A DNA stretch of 64,000 nucleotides from Neelides folsomi (GCA_034687125.1 JAQGBZ010000021.1:1-64000); one strand, 5' to 3'; shown: positions 11,901-26,300, counted from the stretch's first letter. Made by a program: numbers and translations. The notes: generated by a model not told the origin, from the letters alone.

Positions 11901-14900
11901 GGTGTGAGACGATGGGAAAGAGGAATGTGCAAAACTTCTCTAAACATTATATCATTTAGGAATGGAAGTATAATAATAATAGGCGGGAAAGGGAGAGATA
12001 AGTCATTTATCTCTTTTTTATCACCTCCAGCTTGTTCTTATTTCTCCACTTCATTGTGAGCCATTAGGAGAGAACGCAAAAGGGTTTGAGTTCGTTGTTC
12101 CCCGTCCAACATATTTCTCGCAATTCTCTTTCTGGCTCTTCTAACAACGAGGGAGTGCAGACAAATCACATGTGTTGAGCCATATTACTACCTCTAATAT
12201 TATACGGCTAGACATATTAAATTGATGTCAAATGGAAAAGCCTCAATATGATGGGTATTATGATCAACCCTATCATTCGAACTTCACCGCCGCAGCCGCT
12301 CATAAAACGAGGATGGAAAGTAATGAGACGAACAACGAGGACGATTCGCACATTAAGAGCTCCTTAACAATTTATACACTTCACCATTTGCTCTTCTATG
12401 AGAGTGGATTTAACCTTTATAACCTCGCAGAGCCAACAATTTGGTAGTCATTTAACAACCATTTTTAATTGCCCTTTGCAATAATTCTCATTCGTTTAAA
12501 TAATGTACATGAGTAGTTACACATATTTTATCTCTTCCTTTGAAGTGTCCCACAGTCGATTGAATTTGAATGTCTAATTGAGTTATTCACAAACATGTAA
12601 AATATAAAAAATCCTAATGTTCTCCTTTTGATAAAAAAAAGTTGATCGAGAGTGAAAGGGAAATTAACCTTCTTTTCCCACTTGGCTCATTTTTAATCGC
12701 CAGCCATTTAAATACAATATGTCTCGAATCAATCAATAAAACAACTTTTACTTCCAACTCTACTCAATTCAATTGATCCAACAATTGAAGATTGAACAAT
12801 AAATGTAATTGATAAAATTACAGTTAATACAAAGTGAATTATTCCTCCTATTAAGCTAATAGGTTGGAGCGAGTGTTAATAACATGTTATTATTTACAAA
12901 CTCATCATTAATTTACACACAGTCCTTCAATGATGAAATCATTTTCCATTTCCATCCAACTCATTTTCCCATCTCTCACTTCTCTCACTAATTTTAAAGT
13001 ATTTACATAAAGACCATTAAAGGGATTCGAAGCCGTTGAGCGAGTCTGAATGACTCAAGCGACTCGAATGCGCACTATACAAAAGCCCTTTATTAAATAA
13101 CAACCTCCGCTACCATATTCTTTTGATGAATGAAGAAAAGTGTGAGAAGTTTGATAAATTAGCATAAATTGAAAGATGAAGATAACAACCATCTCGAGTC
13201 TCAATCTAAGAACATGAGTTGTTGATGGCCAATTATATTTTTTTTCTCACTCATCATCCTCTTTTGCCTACTCATGTAAAGTATGTATGTAAGAGAATAA
13301 AAGCAAATCCTTCATTTTCTTATTAAAATAATATAAAAAACTCTTTAAAACTCACGTCTGTTTCATTTTATGTCTCTGTATGAAAAAAGTACAAAAAATG
13401 AGTTATAAACTTTGGTTGGGTCTTTCCGCTCAAGCTGAGTTAATTGGGAGGTGAGAGGGCAAGTTGGTCAAACTTGGGTGGCGTGAAATCCATTAAAAAT
13501 CTCACACCTTCCTTTCAACCTCAAGCGGAGAACGACCGAGCGAGTTTTTGAAATCAATATGTCTCTTAAGAGCTGGAAAGTGAGTTGATTGTTATGTGCA
13601 CTGTGGCGGGTTATCAGCCACTAAAAACATTTCAATTCTCCTATAAAGATCCCAAAGGTAAAGTATTGTAAAATGCCACATAAACTACCATACATACATT
13701 AGATATAACCAATATATATTTTATACAAGTTATACTTAAATATACCTATCTAAAACTTTCATAGACTTCATATAAAAACCTTGTCGCAAGGACCAACAAA
13801 AAGGGTTAAATATATAAAAAGCATATATGTTTTCATACGACAAAGAGTCAGCATTTATATTCTCTATTCCACTCCATGGCTCTCCGATAAACATCTCCAC
13901 TGTTGTCCCAAGAAAAACGGAGTTAACTGATCCTCGTCTCACAAAACTCTTTCCCCCCTTCAGGTCTCATTTATACTTATATGATTCTGCTTGCACGTAC
14001 CTTTGGAACCATTACAAGTGGATAGAAAAGTTCTCACTTTGCACAGCTGGGGACCCCGCAATGCAACAACACATGTAAGCATTAGTTTAACTTGTAGTCA
14101 TACAGAGCCTTAAAATGCTCCACCTCGTTCCACACAGTTGACATACCCTTGCTAATATTCTATTCATAAGATATGAACTCAAACCATTTCTCCTCTCTTT
14201 AAAAAGGATCAGACCAGCATTGGAAAAAAGGGAAAAGTATTTTATCCATATCAACTTATTCTCATATGTATAAGTACGCAAGGAGTTCACAGTGTTCGCT
14301 CCAACTTGGGAAATATTTGGAATATCTGCAGGACAAATCTGAAAGGACATCTTGCCAAAAATTCCCAGCATTTCTTCCAGACTTTTCCATGTGCGAATTC
14401 CTCCATTTCATTTCTACTTGAACATTTACACGGGAGCTTTCAAACACAGAGCCATTTAACCTCCCCATTCATTTATCCTCTTAACTCCCATATGACTTTC
14501 CTATCAACTTCTTTTAAATATGCTCTTTGCTCTTTGAGCTCGTAAGGCTCGTTGGCTCAAAGGAGGTTAAAAGAAACATTAGGCAATTAAAGGGGATTAG
14601 ATAAGGCCAACTCTTCAAATTGTTTTCAAGAGCTCAAGATTTGTCATTTTTATCATTTAGGCCCTTGGTAAAGGTCCTATCCGATTGTCGCAATAAAAGG
14701 GAAGTTAATTTCTCTCAAATGAGCGAGAAGCGATAAGGGATAATTAACGGTGGGATTCGGAAACCCGTCATGATATATAAATGATATTGAGCAGGAATGC
14801 TTCTATACAAATAATAGAAGTATAGAAAATATACTCATTCCTTTCGCTCCATTTCCTCTCATATAGCTCAAGTCCGCAATTAGCGAAAGTCCCTCCAGTG

Positions 14901-17084
14901 GAAGTGGAAATGGAAGGTCCTTACTACCCCATTCCCCTCTTTCAAAACCATAATCGAATTAATGAGTGAGTAATGCATTTATACGCTCCACTATCAAAAT
15001 TACCCTAATTTAAAATACATTCTCGGACCCGACATCCCCCAATTTGATGCCCAAGATAAGTCGCCTTATTTCAATTTATACCTTCAAATGCTCCTTCACT
15101 CACCGCAAAAATATGTACCTAATATATTGCTACGCATTTGTCATGTAATAAATTTTCAATTCTTTTCCCCACTTTTCCTTTCCCCACTCAAATATTTATG
15201 ATTAAAAAGGCCCAAGTGGATCTTGCGCCATACGGAGTCAAATGCAAAAGGATTTTTTTTCCTTTTTTCCTTCTGGTTTCCAAATGGCCGTGAGAGAATG
15301 GTGAAAAGAGTTCGAGAGTTGGAAGAAGAATGAAAGCAGCGGGCATTAAAATAATTGTTTCTCGACCACAAAATGTGTGTCATCACTGTAAATATTTTCC
15401 CAGGGCATTTTGTGAAAAGCGAGTTGGCTCGGGAGTTGGTAAATGAAGGAGGTGAGGAGCTGGAAATTGCCCCGAAAACGAGGGCCCTCCATTAACCTCA
15501 ACATTAAGAAGATCTTCTGAGCACCAGAAGAAGGTCGGTTTGGACGAGGAGGCTGCGGCTGGGGATTCGGCCCCCAGTTGCCAAAACCAATAAATTAGGA
15601 AGGAAATCACGAGGTGGATTTCGACAAACCGTTCCACTACGTCCAACTCCACAACAATCCTCTCACTCACTCCGACCATACATGTTATAAACTTCCCCAT
15701 CCATCACTCCTTCTATCTTCTTAGGAGATGAAACAGACCTACATGAACTTCAACGTATTAACCCCAAACCCAGATTATTCAACTTCAACAAAATTTCCCT
15801 ATCAATCAACCCAATCTTTTACTGCATTACTCCATAAAACTCATATTAATTACATGTTAAATATCATTTAGCACTCGATAAAAATATAAAATAAAAATAC
15901 TTAATTATGATTTATATACAGTATAAAACATATTTTACTAATGGGTTTAAATAAGTGTAATGCTTTATAGACTTTACCATATACAGCATGACCGGTAAGT
16001 CGGTCCGAATTTGTTGCGATTTACCCACACACATTATAACAAATGGTTCATACTGTACTTAATTATCTTTATCGTTAAGTAGATAAATATAAAAGTATTT
16101 AATCAATAAGTTTTTTTATTAAGCCGATAAGCTATTACTGTATTTAAGTAGCTCTTCAAATTAATAAAGCAATTAATAAAGCAAAGGTCTCAATCTCTCA
16201 ATAGGAATAAAATAGGCTTAAGAGTTTACCTTATCTGCAGGAGGAGCATAAACCCTCGCTTTCTTCCCCGAATATCCCGATTTCTCAACGGAAGGGGACA
16301 ATCGGCCTTTGTCTCCTTTTCCAGGAGAAGCCGCTAATGAGCCGATGGTTCCGTAGACACGACCACTAGAATTCAACATCAAATCCCCGGTCCCGCCAAT
16401 GGGAGGAACTTTAAGTGTGGCCGTCGACGTCTTGGCAAAAGCACTCCCTCCAGCGTTTGGGGTCACCGAAAGGGTGGAGGGGAAAATGGTCTCCGTCTTC
16501 CCTTTCCCTTCCACTTCCTTCTTCACCGCCGCCGTCCCCGCCGGGTTTTTCACTTTCTTATGAGAAGACCCGCCTCTTTTGGCAGGTTTTACCTTCCCGC
16601 CTCCGCTGGCAGTTCCTTCCCCGTCCTTCTCCTTGGCCGCCGAATCTTTGGCCGGCGGGTCCTTAGAGCCTTCCTTATTGGGCTTGGCTCCCAGCTCGGT
16701 CTTGACAATCTCATGCTTCGCGTCCGCACTCTTCGTCCCCGTCTTCGTCCGTTTAATCTTCATTTTTAATCCTTTGTCGACCACAGCCGTGTGATCCATG
16801 GCGGAGAGGAGAGGAGGCGGGTCGGGCTTGGCACCCGCGGTTTTCTTCCCTGACCCGCTGCTCGGATGAGGTATATGCATGTGTGTGGGGCTCAGAGGTT
16901 CCTTCCCGCCCTCATTGCATTCCTCGTCCTTGTTCTTCTCAATGTCCGCATCCAAGTCGATGATCAAGTTCCCGATCCCCACGTCCCACTCGCTATCATC
17001 GTACTCGAAATTGGATTCAGAAGGGCGGCTGGGTTTGGCGGCCCTCAGGCCACTGCCGCTCTCCGATCCACCAACGTCATTCAT
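5982..17084 (-). CDS. sbb: Scribbler / ZNF608 / ZNF609 homologue, nuclear zinc-finger regulator
   Basis: A nuclear transcription co-regulator; Drosophila scribbler acts in neural development and larval behaviour, and vertebrate ZNF609 binds the cohesin loader NIPBL. Five coding exons join with matching phases: 17084-16230, about 11571-11349, 10958-10773, 8926-6143 and 6055-5982, giving about 1373 residues (ZNF609 is about 1400). Diagnostic motifs in order are [16 protein letters not shown] (exon 1), [15 protein letters not shown] and EGIVWHETE (exon 3), [17 protein letters not shown] and [17 protein letters not shown] (exon 4), and a single C2H2 finger with Cys, Cys, His, His in [12 protein letters not shown] context near 8423-8352. 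The rest is Ser/Pro/Lys-rich low complexity with a poly-Gly run and a His-rich [13 protein letters not shown] near the end. The chosen start is the first ATG after an in-frame stop. The acceptor of exon 2 is the least certain boundary. Confidence 0.93.
8927..10772 (-). other. Intron 3 of the scribbler homologue
   Basis: The donor GTAATG at 10772-10771 and the acceptor TCTCCTTAG ending at 8927 agree in phase 1. I see no second gene inside. The open frames of about 60-90 codons at 9063-10113 have no recognisable motifs. The 9.3-10.3 kb part is somewhat GC-richer than the flanks. Confidence 0.75.
11572..16229 (-). other. Intron 1 of the scribbler homologue (4.7 kb)
   Basis: The donor AAG/GTAAAC lies at 16230-16229. 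I find no recognisable nested gene. Two open frames with coding-like composition, 12232-12447 (plus) and 15383-15700 (minus), are listed among the findings. The rest is AT-rich with scattered pyrimidine-rich and purine-rich runs. An inverted GAGTC/GACTC pair lies near 13041-13055. Confidence 0.6.
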
Positions 17085-17371
17085 TGGCAATTCCCATTCA
17101 CATGGCGGTGGCTCCCAACGACCCCGGACGACAAGACCAAGCGGTGGGCGAAGAACAGTGGGGGAAATTGATGTGGAATTCAAAGGCGGGACCGCGCGGG
17201 TCCCAGCTGCTCCTCCTCCCGCTCCCTATTGATCCGACTTCCCCTCCTTCACACCTAAACCCTAACCCCGGGTAGTCTTAATTCACTCCGTCTAATCCAC
17301 CAGTCCCCCATTCAGGCAAACCGACCGCTTCCGCACTTCCCTCAATTGCCCCTCATCTCATGACTCAAAAC
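17085..17371 (-). other. sbb: 5' UTR part of the first coding exon of the scribbler homologue
   Basis: On the minus strand a strong acceptor (TTTCTTTTTCAG) ends at 17372, so this exon is not the first of the transcript. Translation in the coding frame hits a TAG just upstream of the GC-rich segment, and the first ATG after it is at 17084. A GGGACC/GGTCCC hairpin flanking GCGCG lies at 17188-17204. At least one non-coding leader exon must lie at higher coordinates. Consensus-like minus-strand donors exist at about 19410 (ACG/GTAAGA) and 22801 (CAG/GTAAGG), but I cannot choose between them. Confidence 0.6.
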
Positions 17372-20300
17372 CTGAAAAAGAAAGATCACCACATTAGTGC
17401 TAAATTTAAACATTAATTCCAATATGTACTGATACAATATACGTACTTATAAATATTTATGTTACTCTAGCACAATTAGTTAGATTTATGAATATTGATT
17501 CTACACATTCACATGTACTATGTACCATATTTATATATTCTATGTTCTATCTAAATGAATGAGGGTTTTAAAAAGAGTTGTATTGTAATTGGTCCACAAA
17601 TCCAGAGTTGACAGAGAACAATGTGATTATGTCGAGGAAGGAATGGTAATTACAACCCTCCTTCGTCCCCACCAGTCAATTTCACTTATAAGTGAAAAAA
17701 AGGGAGTGTTGAGCATTTACAATTCACTTCATTTCGTCCCTTGAATAACAAATAGGAGCTCCAGCCCCACCGCCACCTTCGTCTCCATTTCATGGTCAAA
17801 GGAAGGTTTTTGTCCCTACGCCCTTTGGGTGGCCGCCAGTTCCCTTTCCTATCCAGCCAAAATATATTGTAACAAGGACCATCCAACAAGCTCCTTTTTT
17901 CATATTCCTCAACAAGACTCTTTTTAATGACGCTTGATAAATCGTCCTAAGCTTGAAATGATAATCATTCCACAAATCACACTTTTCCACCTCCCTCAAC
18001 TCTCAATTTCCAATTAACTCAATTAAACTCCATTCCTATAATTCCAAGAAGAGGAGAAGTATATAATTATATAAAGCCGCAATTTAATTACGCCTCAACT
18101 TCTAAATTCAATTGAATGATTCAAGAAAGGCTGGGGGCAATTACCCACAACACTTACAACTCATTTAATTCATCAAGCCTAAATGTAAATAGATAAATTC
18201 CCATATCTATTTATCTACTTATACAAATACTCAAATACCTACATAATATTTCATCCTCCTTATTCAACTGAATTGATGGATTTATTTTACAACCACACCT
18301 GACTTTACCTTCTAATCGGAGCAATTAAAAAATATTAATAATTTTCCACGTGGCGTTATATGTAAACACTCCCATACTCTCTCAGTCAACATTTTAATTA
18401 AAACAATGAAGGTTTTAAAAACACGAACTCAAGTTTTAAAGTTCCAAATTCATTAGAAAAAAAGAAAGTCAAGATTTGTATTTATTCCATTCATCTTTCT
18501 CTCCCAAGTCTAAAGAAAAGAAAGAGATGAAATGAAAAGAAATTAGCTAATTCCTTCGGGTTGAGAAGTTTGTAAAAATTTTCTCCTCCTCATCTGTGGA
18601 TGAGCTTCATCCCCATCTGGTCCTCGTCGAGGGAAAATGTGGTGGAAAGTTTGAGGTCCTGAAGTGAATGAAATGGAGATGTTCCGCCTCCCACCCACTT
18701 CTCTCCCTTCAGAATACACAGAGGGGGAGGTCGGGGCTCCCGAGTGGAGCCGAGTTCTTCCTCTGCAGAAGGACTTCGCATCTGCCCCAACCAACTCCCA
18801 ACTTCCAATGACTCGAAGAGATAAAAGAGCTGCTACATTATTTTTCTTCAACCTGAACAGCCTCACAAACTCCTCTTGAAACCAGAGGAATGAAATGTAC
18901 ATGAACCGACTCCAAAAACCATCAACCCAATCTCTTCCCAATCCTCTCGCCCAACTCAAGCTCGACCATATAACACACAACCTCTTTCTCTGTCTCAACT
19001 CTAAACCCGACACATTTCATTAAAACTCCCTTAATACCAAAATATCCATTTATTAAAGTTTAAACTTTTTAAACAACTAAATTAAACATTCCAAATATTT
19101 AAATAAGTTTCAGAGTAGTATAATAAACAAACATTAAAAAAATATTTTTAAATGAAAAAAAAATGTCAAAAAGTTCAAAGGGTAAAATGAAAAGTTTGGG
19201 TTTAAGATGAATGTATATTTATAATAAAGAATCCTCCTCTTCCATAATCCGTAATGGTAAGTAAAGGGCGAGGCTCGTTGAAATCTCTTAAATGCCTTCC
19301 ACTCTTCAATCAACCCAAGTGATCCTTTTGGGAGTTTTGAGAGGAGCAAACACTCCGCCAGCTCTTAACCTCCCAATACATTATTCCCCACCATTATCCT
19401 ATCTCTTACCGTCCTTCCCCTTCAATCTCCCAGTAGGCAAATGACAAGAATATGATTCAAAAAGGAGCATCTCGACTATTTGCCAAGTTGAACAAGATAA
19501 TGCACAGGGGTTCCTTCCTTCCCTATGAGCAGTATGACTTCCAAAATGTACACAACTAGTCGGATTGAGACAGACAGTTCTCTGAAGGATCACCAGATAT
19601 GATAGAGAGCTCCAAGAATGTCTTTGTGTAGACTCACAAGAGTGTGTGTGTGGATGCATTTAACAGCCGAACCTCCGGAAAGAATGATGAAAGTAAAGGA
19701 GAGGGTAAAAACAAGTCGGGTCTTATCGACTAGACAGCCAAAGTGAGGTTGGATGGGAAACGACCACAGCCGCCACTCAGAAGACTCAGATACATCCAAA
19801 GTCAGGGAATGAATCCAAGTTCTATCTCCATGAAGAGGATGTGCGGTATAGCCAGTTGAGTATATCTGCCTTCCTTTCACTCAACATTACGATTTCCCCT
19901 TTACAACCCGACCACTCAAGCCCTCTCTTCCTCTCCGCTACAGATTCTTCCTCAAATATCTGATTCTTTCTTTATTTTCGATCCTTTAATTCAACCCTGT
20001 TCCTCTTCTTAAACAGCACGAGATTATAAAGGAATCTGTGAATTGTGGAAGGGTCGTAAGAAAGCGGAGAGTTGGGCGGACAAAGCCTTTTTCAAAAGGC
20101 GATGGGAGAGAGAGGAAGGAGGATAATGGAAGAGAACTGGTGAGTCAACGGTTCGTCCTCAACTCAACAAACTGCCATTAGCCCTTGTTATGAGGGAGAT
20201 AAATACATTCCACATCCTCTCCTGCGCCCCCATTCTCCATTTATCCCATTTGGCTACAACTCCGGTTTTCCGCAAGAGAGAGATCAAAGTGGGACGGAGG

Positions 20301-23300
20301 AATCAACATTTTCTCAATCTATTACTTACATCCACCGACTTAATAACCCACTCACTCAATCCCGCAACAAATCCAAGCTCAAACTACACCATCATCATCC
20401 TTCAACAATCAGTCTCATCTTCCGCTCAATCTTATTATTACAACAAACTAAACCTATACCACACTCCTATAGTTAATAAATTGATTCACAACAGATTCAC
20501 TATGAATTTAAGCATTTACCATTCTTCTCATCAATCTTCTACTTCTATACCAGATGACATCATAAACTTAAAGATAAAAAACTAAACTATCAAGGTATAA
20601 ACTTAACTTAGGTATTCGTAGACACAAAGTAATCAAAATTAATTCCTTCACTAAAATGACTTACTTTACTATAAAAACTAATTCTGTTTGTCCTATCTTA
20701 ATCCTTTTAGGTCGCTAATTCTAAATCCTAAGAATAAAAGTCTTGTGGTTTAAAAACTCAGGCTGGTTGAGCGACATAAATAAGCGGCTGGTGGGGTTGG
20801 AGATTAAAGATAGGAGATTAAATTGCATAATGATTAGGAGAGCGGTTTATAAATTGGTGTAGGGTGAGAGAGTCGTAGGGCGAGGAGAGTCGCCGTAGAA
20901 TAAAGATTTAAAGTAGATTATCAAATGATAGGGGATGAGAAGGAGCCGACAAATCAAACACGCCCACCATCCAAATTCATCCTCAACATACCGTCGAAAC
21001 TTCCCAAACCCAAGACAGGCCAAGACTGAAACTCCACACGACCGCCATCCTAAATCTCTATCTAATATAATCATCACTACCTATGTATCTGCATTTCTTC
21101 ACTCCTTCTCCACAATACTTAAATATCTTCTCCGAAGAATGATCAAAGGAGGAAATAGGCAAATGAGAGTGGAAGCCAAATTCCCTAATCACCCACATTC
21201 CCCACACCTCCATGCTAATAACACTAATAAGGAACAACAGAGCTCCTACTGTGTGTGTAATCCAAGCCCATGCTCAATATTTAATTCCGACATTACGCAT
21301 CTCCGTCCAATCTCCATATGAGGAGCTGAGGAGCATTAAATATGAAAGTCTCACTTTATTTCCTACGTGCACATGAGCTGGTTCTTGTATAAAATACAAG
21401 TCTGGTTGTCTCGCCTTTGGTAAAATAACTACACAAGCCTTGTATAAAACACGAGTCTTTGGAGGAACCTCTTTGGTATAAAATACCCAGTTGCGCATAG
21501 GAAATGTAGAGGAGATCCAAATGTAATATTATACAAAGGAAAGGAACTTGGTCCTTCTAACCCTCTTATGTCTCTCAAGAGTATTTCTCTCTTCCAGACT
21601 CCAAGGGTTATTTAGCCAAAGAGGGTCTTCTCTTTTATCTCACAGAAGGGTGACAATGGAAGTCAAATCTTTAAAATTTGATTAATGATGATAAGAATGA
21701 GGTAGTGGGGCTGGAAAGGTCTATCCTTCATATCCATCCTTTGGTCATATCATCTATGGATAAATAGATATGCCCCCAACCCTTCCTCACTTCCCTTCCA
21801 CATTTTACGAGCGTAGACACGGACCCTAGAGCGCCAACAAGCTGAAGCGAAGTTGAAAGGCGTCGTGACATCAAACCTCCTGCGCTCCCCCTGAACAAAT
21901 CTCCCCCATCTTCCTCTCAAGAAGAACAAAAGGAAACTATTTACGAACCTTTAGCCAAACCAGAGCTAACCAACTCCGCCCTTCAAAACTACCCATTAAT
22001 TCGGTCGCCATTAATTCTAATTAAAAAACATATTAAATTCATTGTCTCCTCATTTAACTTCATTTTTATTTCATACTTTACTACCAGATAACGCTCGGCC
22101 CAGCAGGGGGAGAAAAAAAGAGAGAAATTCTTGTTTTAAAAATTAAATATGTTATAATTTAAATAAATCTTCCCTTTATTTGATCACATAAGTTAAATTA
22201 ATGTAAAGGAAAATTGAGAAGGAGATTACTAGTTGAATAGGAGCGCGAAGTAATAACTCGATCAATTGATGGGAAAGAATTGGATTTCCTTTTGGAAGTG
22301 TGAAAAAGGGAAAATAAATGATAGAAATTTCAATGTCCTCTGGAAGTGATTCAGCTCTTGTGAAGGTATCAATTACATTGGGAGAGCTGAAGGAACGGAT
22401 CGATCCTCCCGACACAGTCCTAATAGCTCTCGACCACTCACTTATTTATTCCCCAATTCCCTCATTTCCTACATGAGCCCATTCCCCTTAATCCCATTCC
22501 AGAACCCATCAATCCAATTTTTATTCCCAACCCTCAATCTCGGCTCCCTTTTCAATTCAGGAGCTCAACTACCTTCCAATGTTCAAATGCCTTCCCAGCC
22601 AACGGCATTATCCCCGTTCACTCACCACTCCTTCCCAAATCCGAACAATTAGAATAAACACACAAACGGAACAAAGGGAACAAACACCAATCCAATTTGT
22701 TATAACACAAAAGTCCATCCACGTAAATCCATTTATAAAATTGATAAAAGGACCGTCTGGGCCATGTTGACTACAAATGATTCCTACCGTTTGTCCTTAC
22801 CTGTCCAATCCAACAAATTATGCGGTCAATCAGAATTGAAAGACTCTCCAATTCCCCATTTGACATGTCTTCACCAGTCATTATCGCTTTTATAAATGCA
22901 AAGCTCTCTAGCCAGAGAATGGAAAGCTCTCAAATGAGACACACTTTAGTGGACAATTTAAATACATCATTTCCGTTCAATGGCGCTTAAAGGCACTCAT
23001 TGACCGATTGAGTCTCAGCCAAGAATTATTAATTACGAGGCTGTTGATGAGCCATTGATTCCAACATGTTCCATTCCACAGCTTTGGTTCTAACAGGGGA
23101 AGGAAAGATAAAAGATGAGATGATGATGACCAGAGAGGAATGCCGTGCGGTGAGCGAAGAATCTCTCCAATGTCCACATCTATGTAAATCCCTTTCTTTT
23201 GTCAGTTGAAGGCGAGTCGACAGAGGAACAACTTCTTATCTTTCCATTAATTACTCATGCACCTTCTCCTGTACTCCCTCCAAACAACTCTCAGATACTA

Positions 23301-26300
23301 AGGTACTGGGCCTGTACACACCGTGCTGTACATGCAGGTAACTAATATCTCTACTATTCAATGTATGCAGAAGGAGCCGATGAGGAATGAAGGATGGCCA
23401 CATATTTATTCCAACAAGGGTCAAACTGCCAATACTTAACATCTTGGTCGGAATATGTTATTAACTGCTTCTGTTAGAACTCAATCCTCATTTCACACAT
23501 TTGCTAATCATTGATACAATATAATTATTCTAACCATTCCAATCCTATCAACATCACGACAAGTCGATCCACCATATAAAATGTAATGTGTAAAAAGAAA
23601 CCCCAAATGCAACATGGAGGGTGTGAAGGGAATAAAATATAAACTCTTTAATCAAACTATCAAACCTTGCCCTCCTTCGCTCAAAAAGAAATCCATGCAA
23701 AAACTCACTGGGGAGCTTCGTTCTTTCCCTTCCTCTGTGTGGAAAACCAAGGGGAAAATCTTAGTTTTTTCCCAAAGCTCAGGGTGTGTAATTGAACAGT
23801 AATTGTGCAGTGTACGCGTTTATGGTAAAGGGGATAATATGAAAAAGAGCAGGAGCTGGAAAGGAGCAGGATCGAGTAATCGAGAATGATAAGATAATGA
23901 GGATGATGAATATGGAAAAAGGCTTCTCGTAGTAGCAGCCAAGATCCAAATTAATATTTTTTAATAATAGGGAAAGGCGATTCCATCACCAGCATCGAGA
24001 GATAAAAAAAATAATAAAACAGTCCGGTATTGCTAGCTAAATGGCATTATGGCAATTCTTACCGATTCCATATCATTATGCTTCTAATGGATTCCTCCCT
24101 CTTCCCTTCCAATATAAATAAATGAGGAAATTTCCCTGCGTGCTTCACTCCCACTAAGGAATACGCGAGAGTTTCTATAACCAATACATTCAAACTATAG
24201 CTAACTATAAAAGACCTAAAAAGCTAAAACAACTTAGCATTAACTCTGCTAACTCTGCTTATTCTCCTCACTTTAGCTATACTTATTCTTAGTATGAAAA
24301 TTCCGTCGTTCTTTGCGAACGACGATCAAACATGAAGGGAAAATATAGAATGGCATGGTTCCTATGTATTCACCTCCATGTTCCTCCAATCCCTTGTTCT
24401 ATTCAATCGAATCCATTGGAGTTGTGTGGAGGTTTCAACGTCGCCAACTTGAAACTTGGCTTGTTCAAACTGCAAAAGTCAATGTCTGATGGAGCCAAAT
24501 ATGAGCGAATACCTGCCTGCCTTCTCGAATGAGATTATTATTTAAGAGGGTAATGAAAGGGAGTTTCGCAAAAGGATTGGTTAAAGGGTATTTATACGCT
24601 CACTATTTATTTAGACTCGGGGGGAATGATTTGAGTAATGAGTACAAAGTGAGGTTGAGACAGTGGCACGGCCCACTGCACACTCCCCACACCCCTCGCT
24701 CTTTTACGACCCGCTCATATGGACAAAAAATAATCCCACCTTCGCCACAATATTAATACACAGGATGTATTACAGATATGTCAGATACACATGTCCAAAA
24801 ATTGTACATGGGGAGATAAAGACAATACATACATAAATAGAGATACATGAAATAAGACTTAATAAAAATGTTAATAATGTTCAAAATAAGGAGCTAAACA
24901 CTTAATATTATAAAAGGTAAATCGGATATACTATACTAAATACAGTAATATCAAAATATCAATACAGTGTGGCATAAATATTTATATTGCAATCAGATAA
25001 ACATTTTCTAAAACAATACCAAAAAGTCAAAATCGTATTTGGGGATTAAAAAGAGATATAAATAAAAAGAAGATTGGAAATGACATTATTTACGATGAGC
25101 AAAAGTGGCCTTATATGAATTACAGGGGGAAATTCCATTCTCAATTTCTCAATCCAATTTCATTACTCTTCCGATCCTTCATTGACGGATTTACAATAAT
25201 AATAATCTCCAGTTATAGGAATGTGGAGAAGTTGATATGAAGGAAATAACTCCCTTGATCAAGTCGCCTCCTTTTATGTCAAAAGGGAGAATAATGGAAA
25301 ACCCCTTGTTTTGACTCTTCAACTTCCCTCTTAACTTGAGAGACCAACTCGCCATTCTCCGCAGTGAGAGAGAAGAGGTGGATAAACTGATTATGGAGTT
25401 TCAACTCCAAGCCAATTCCTCCATCTAAATTCATCCTTTCCAAAACATCTCGAGATTCATGAAACGCAGCACAAAAATCCAAAGACTCGTTCGTATAAAT
25501 ATGCAATGCCAGTTAAATTAAAATGACCACATTTACGACGCTCCTGCCATTTTAAAACATGACTCATGTCTCGACAGGTCTCCACTCATGTGCTGAATGC
25601 AGAAACAAATTATTATTAGTAAATAATTTAATAGCTTTTTAGAACCTTCAATAGTAAATGTGTTTAATGGGTTTAATGGGGCTAATAGTAAATAAGAAAA
25701 TACATTAATGAAACTATTTAATAGTAAATAACTAAACACTAGGTATACACTTTACATCAAATGGTAAATAAAATGGTCTAATAAATGGGAATAGTGAAAC
25801 ACTAACAGTTAGCAGAGTCTGGGAGTGGAAAGAGGTAAAGGTTAAAAGAGAACTGGCGATGGGAAGATAATGAAGTCATAAGGACATTATGTGTTGGATT
25901 GATACAAATCTCGAAGCCCTTTCATCCCCACAGATAACCCAATTAATTGAGAATTAAACCCATTGAGAAATAGAGAAATCATTTATCTTTCATCTTCACA
26001 CACTGCCAATGACTTTTATGTAATAAATATAAGTGAACCTCCGCCAGTACAAGGAAACTGTTAATAGGAGTTGACATCTGAGCTCGCCCTGTGACTCACA
26101 AGATAAGTGAATATAAAGTAATAATGGAGAAAGACAACGTGACAGGCTTCGAGAACCTCACCATGTCATCTCTACAAGCACATTGAACATTCATGAACGA
26201 GGTTGTGAAGGATGTCCAACGCAACTGCCGCGTAATATCCTCATCATTCTCTATAGCCAAACACATCCACAACATATGGATAGATAGTAGGGCTAGTTAT

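Noticed and set aside
18543-19013. Open frame of 156 codons on the minus strand
   Set aside because: Its first codon is GTG, it has no motif, and other frames on both strands are open over the same GC-richer stretch. The length is not far from chance expectation for the window.
20190-20585. 131-codon ATG-started frame on the plus strand
   Set aside because: Composition is simply that of local pyrimidine- and A-rich DNA, with long Ser/Thr/Asn/His runs and no recognisable domain.
24304-24324. Perfect short hairpin CGTCGTTC-loop-GAACGACG
   Set aside because: An 8-bp stem alone is expected by chance in tens of kilobases, and it does not fit the histone stem-loop or a tRNA.
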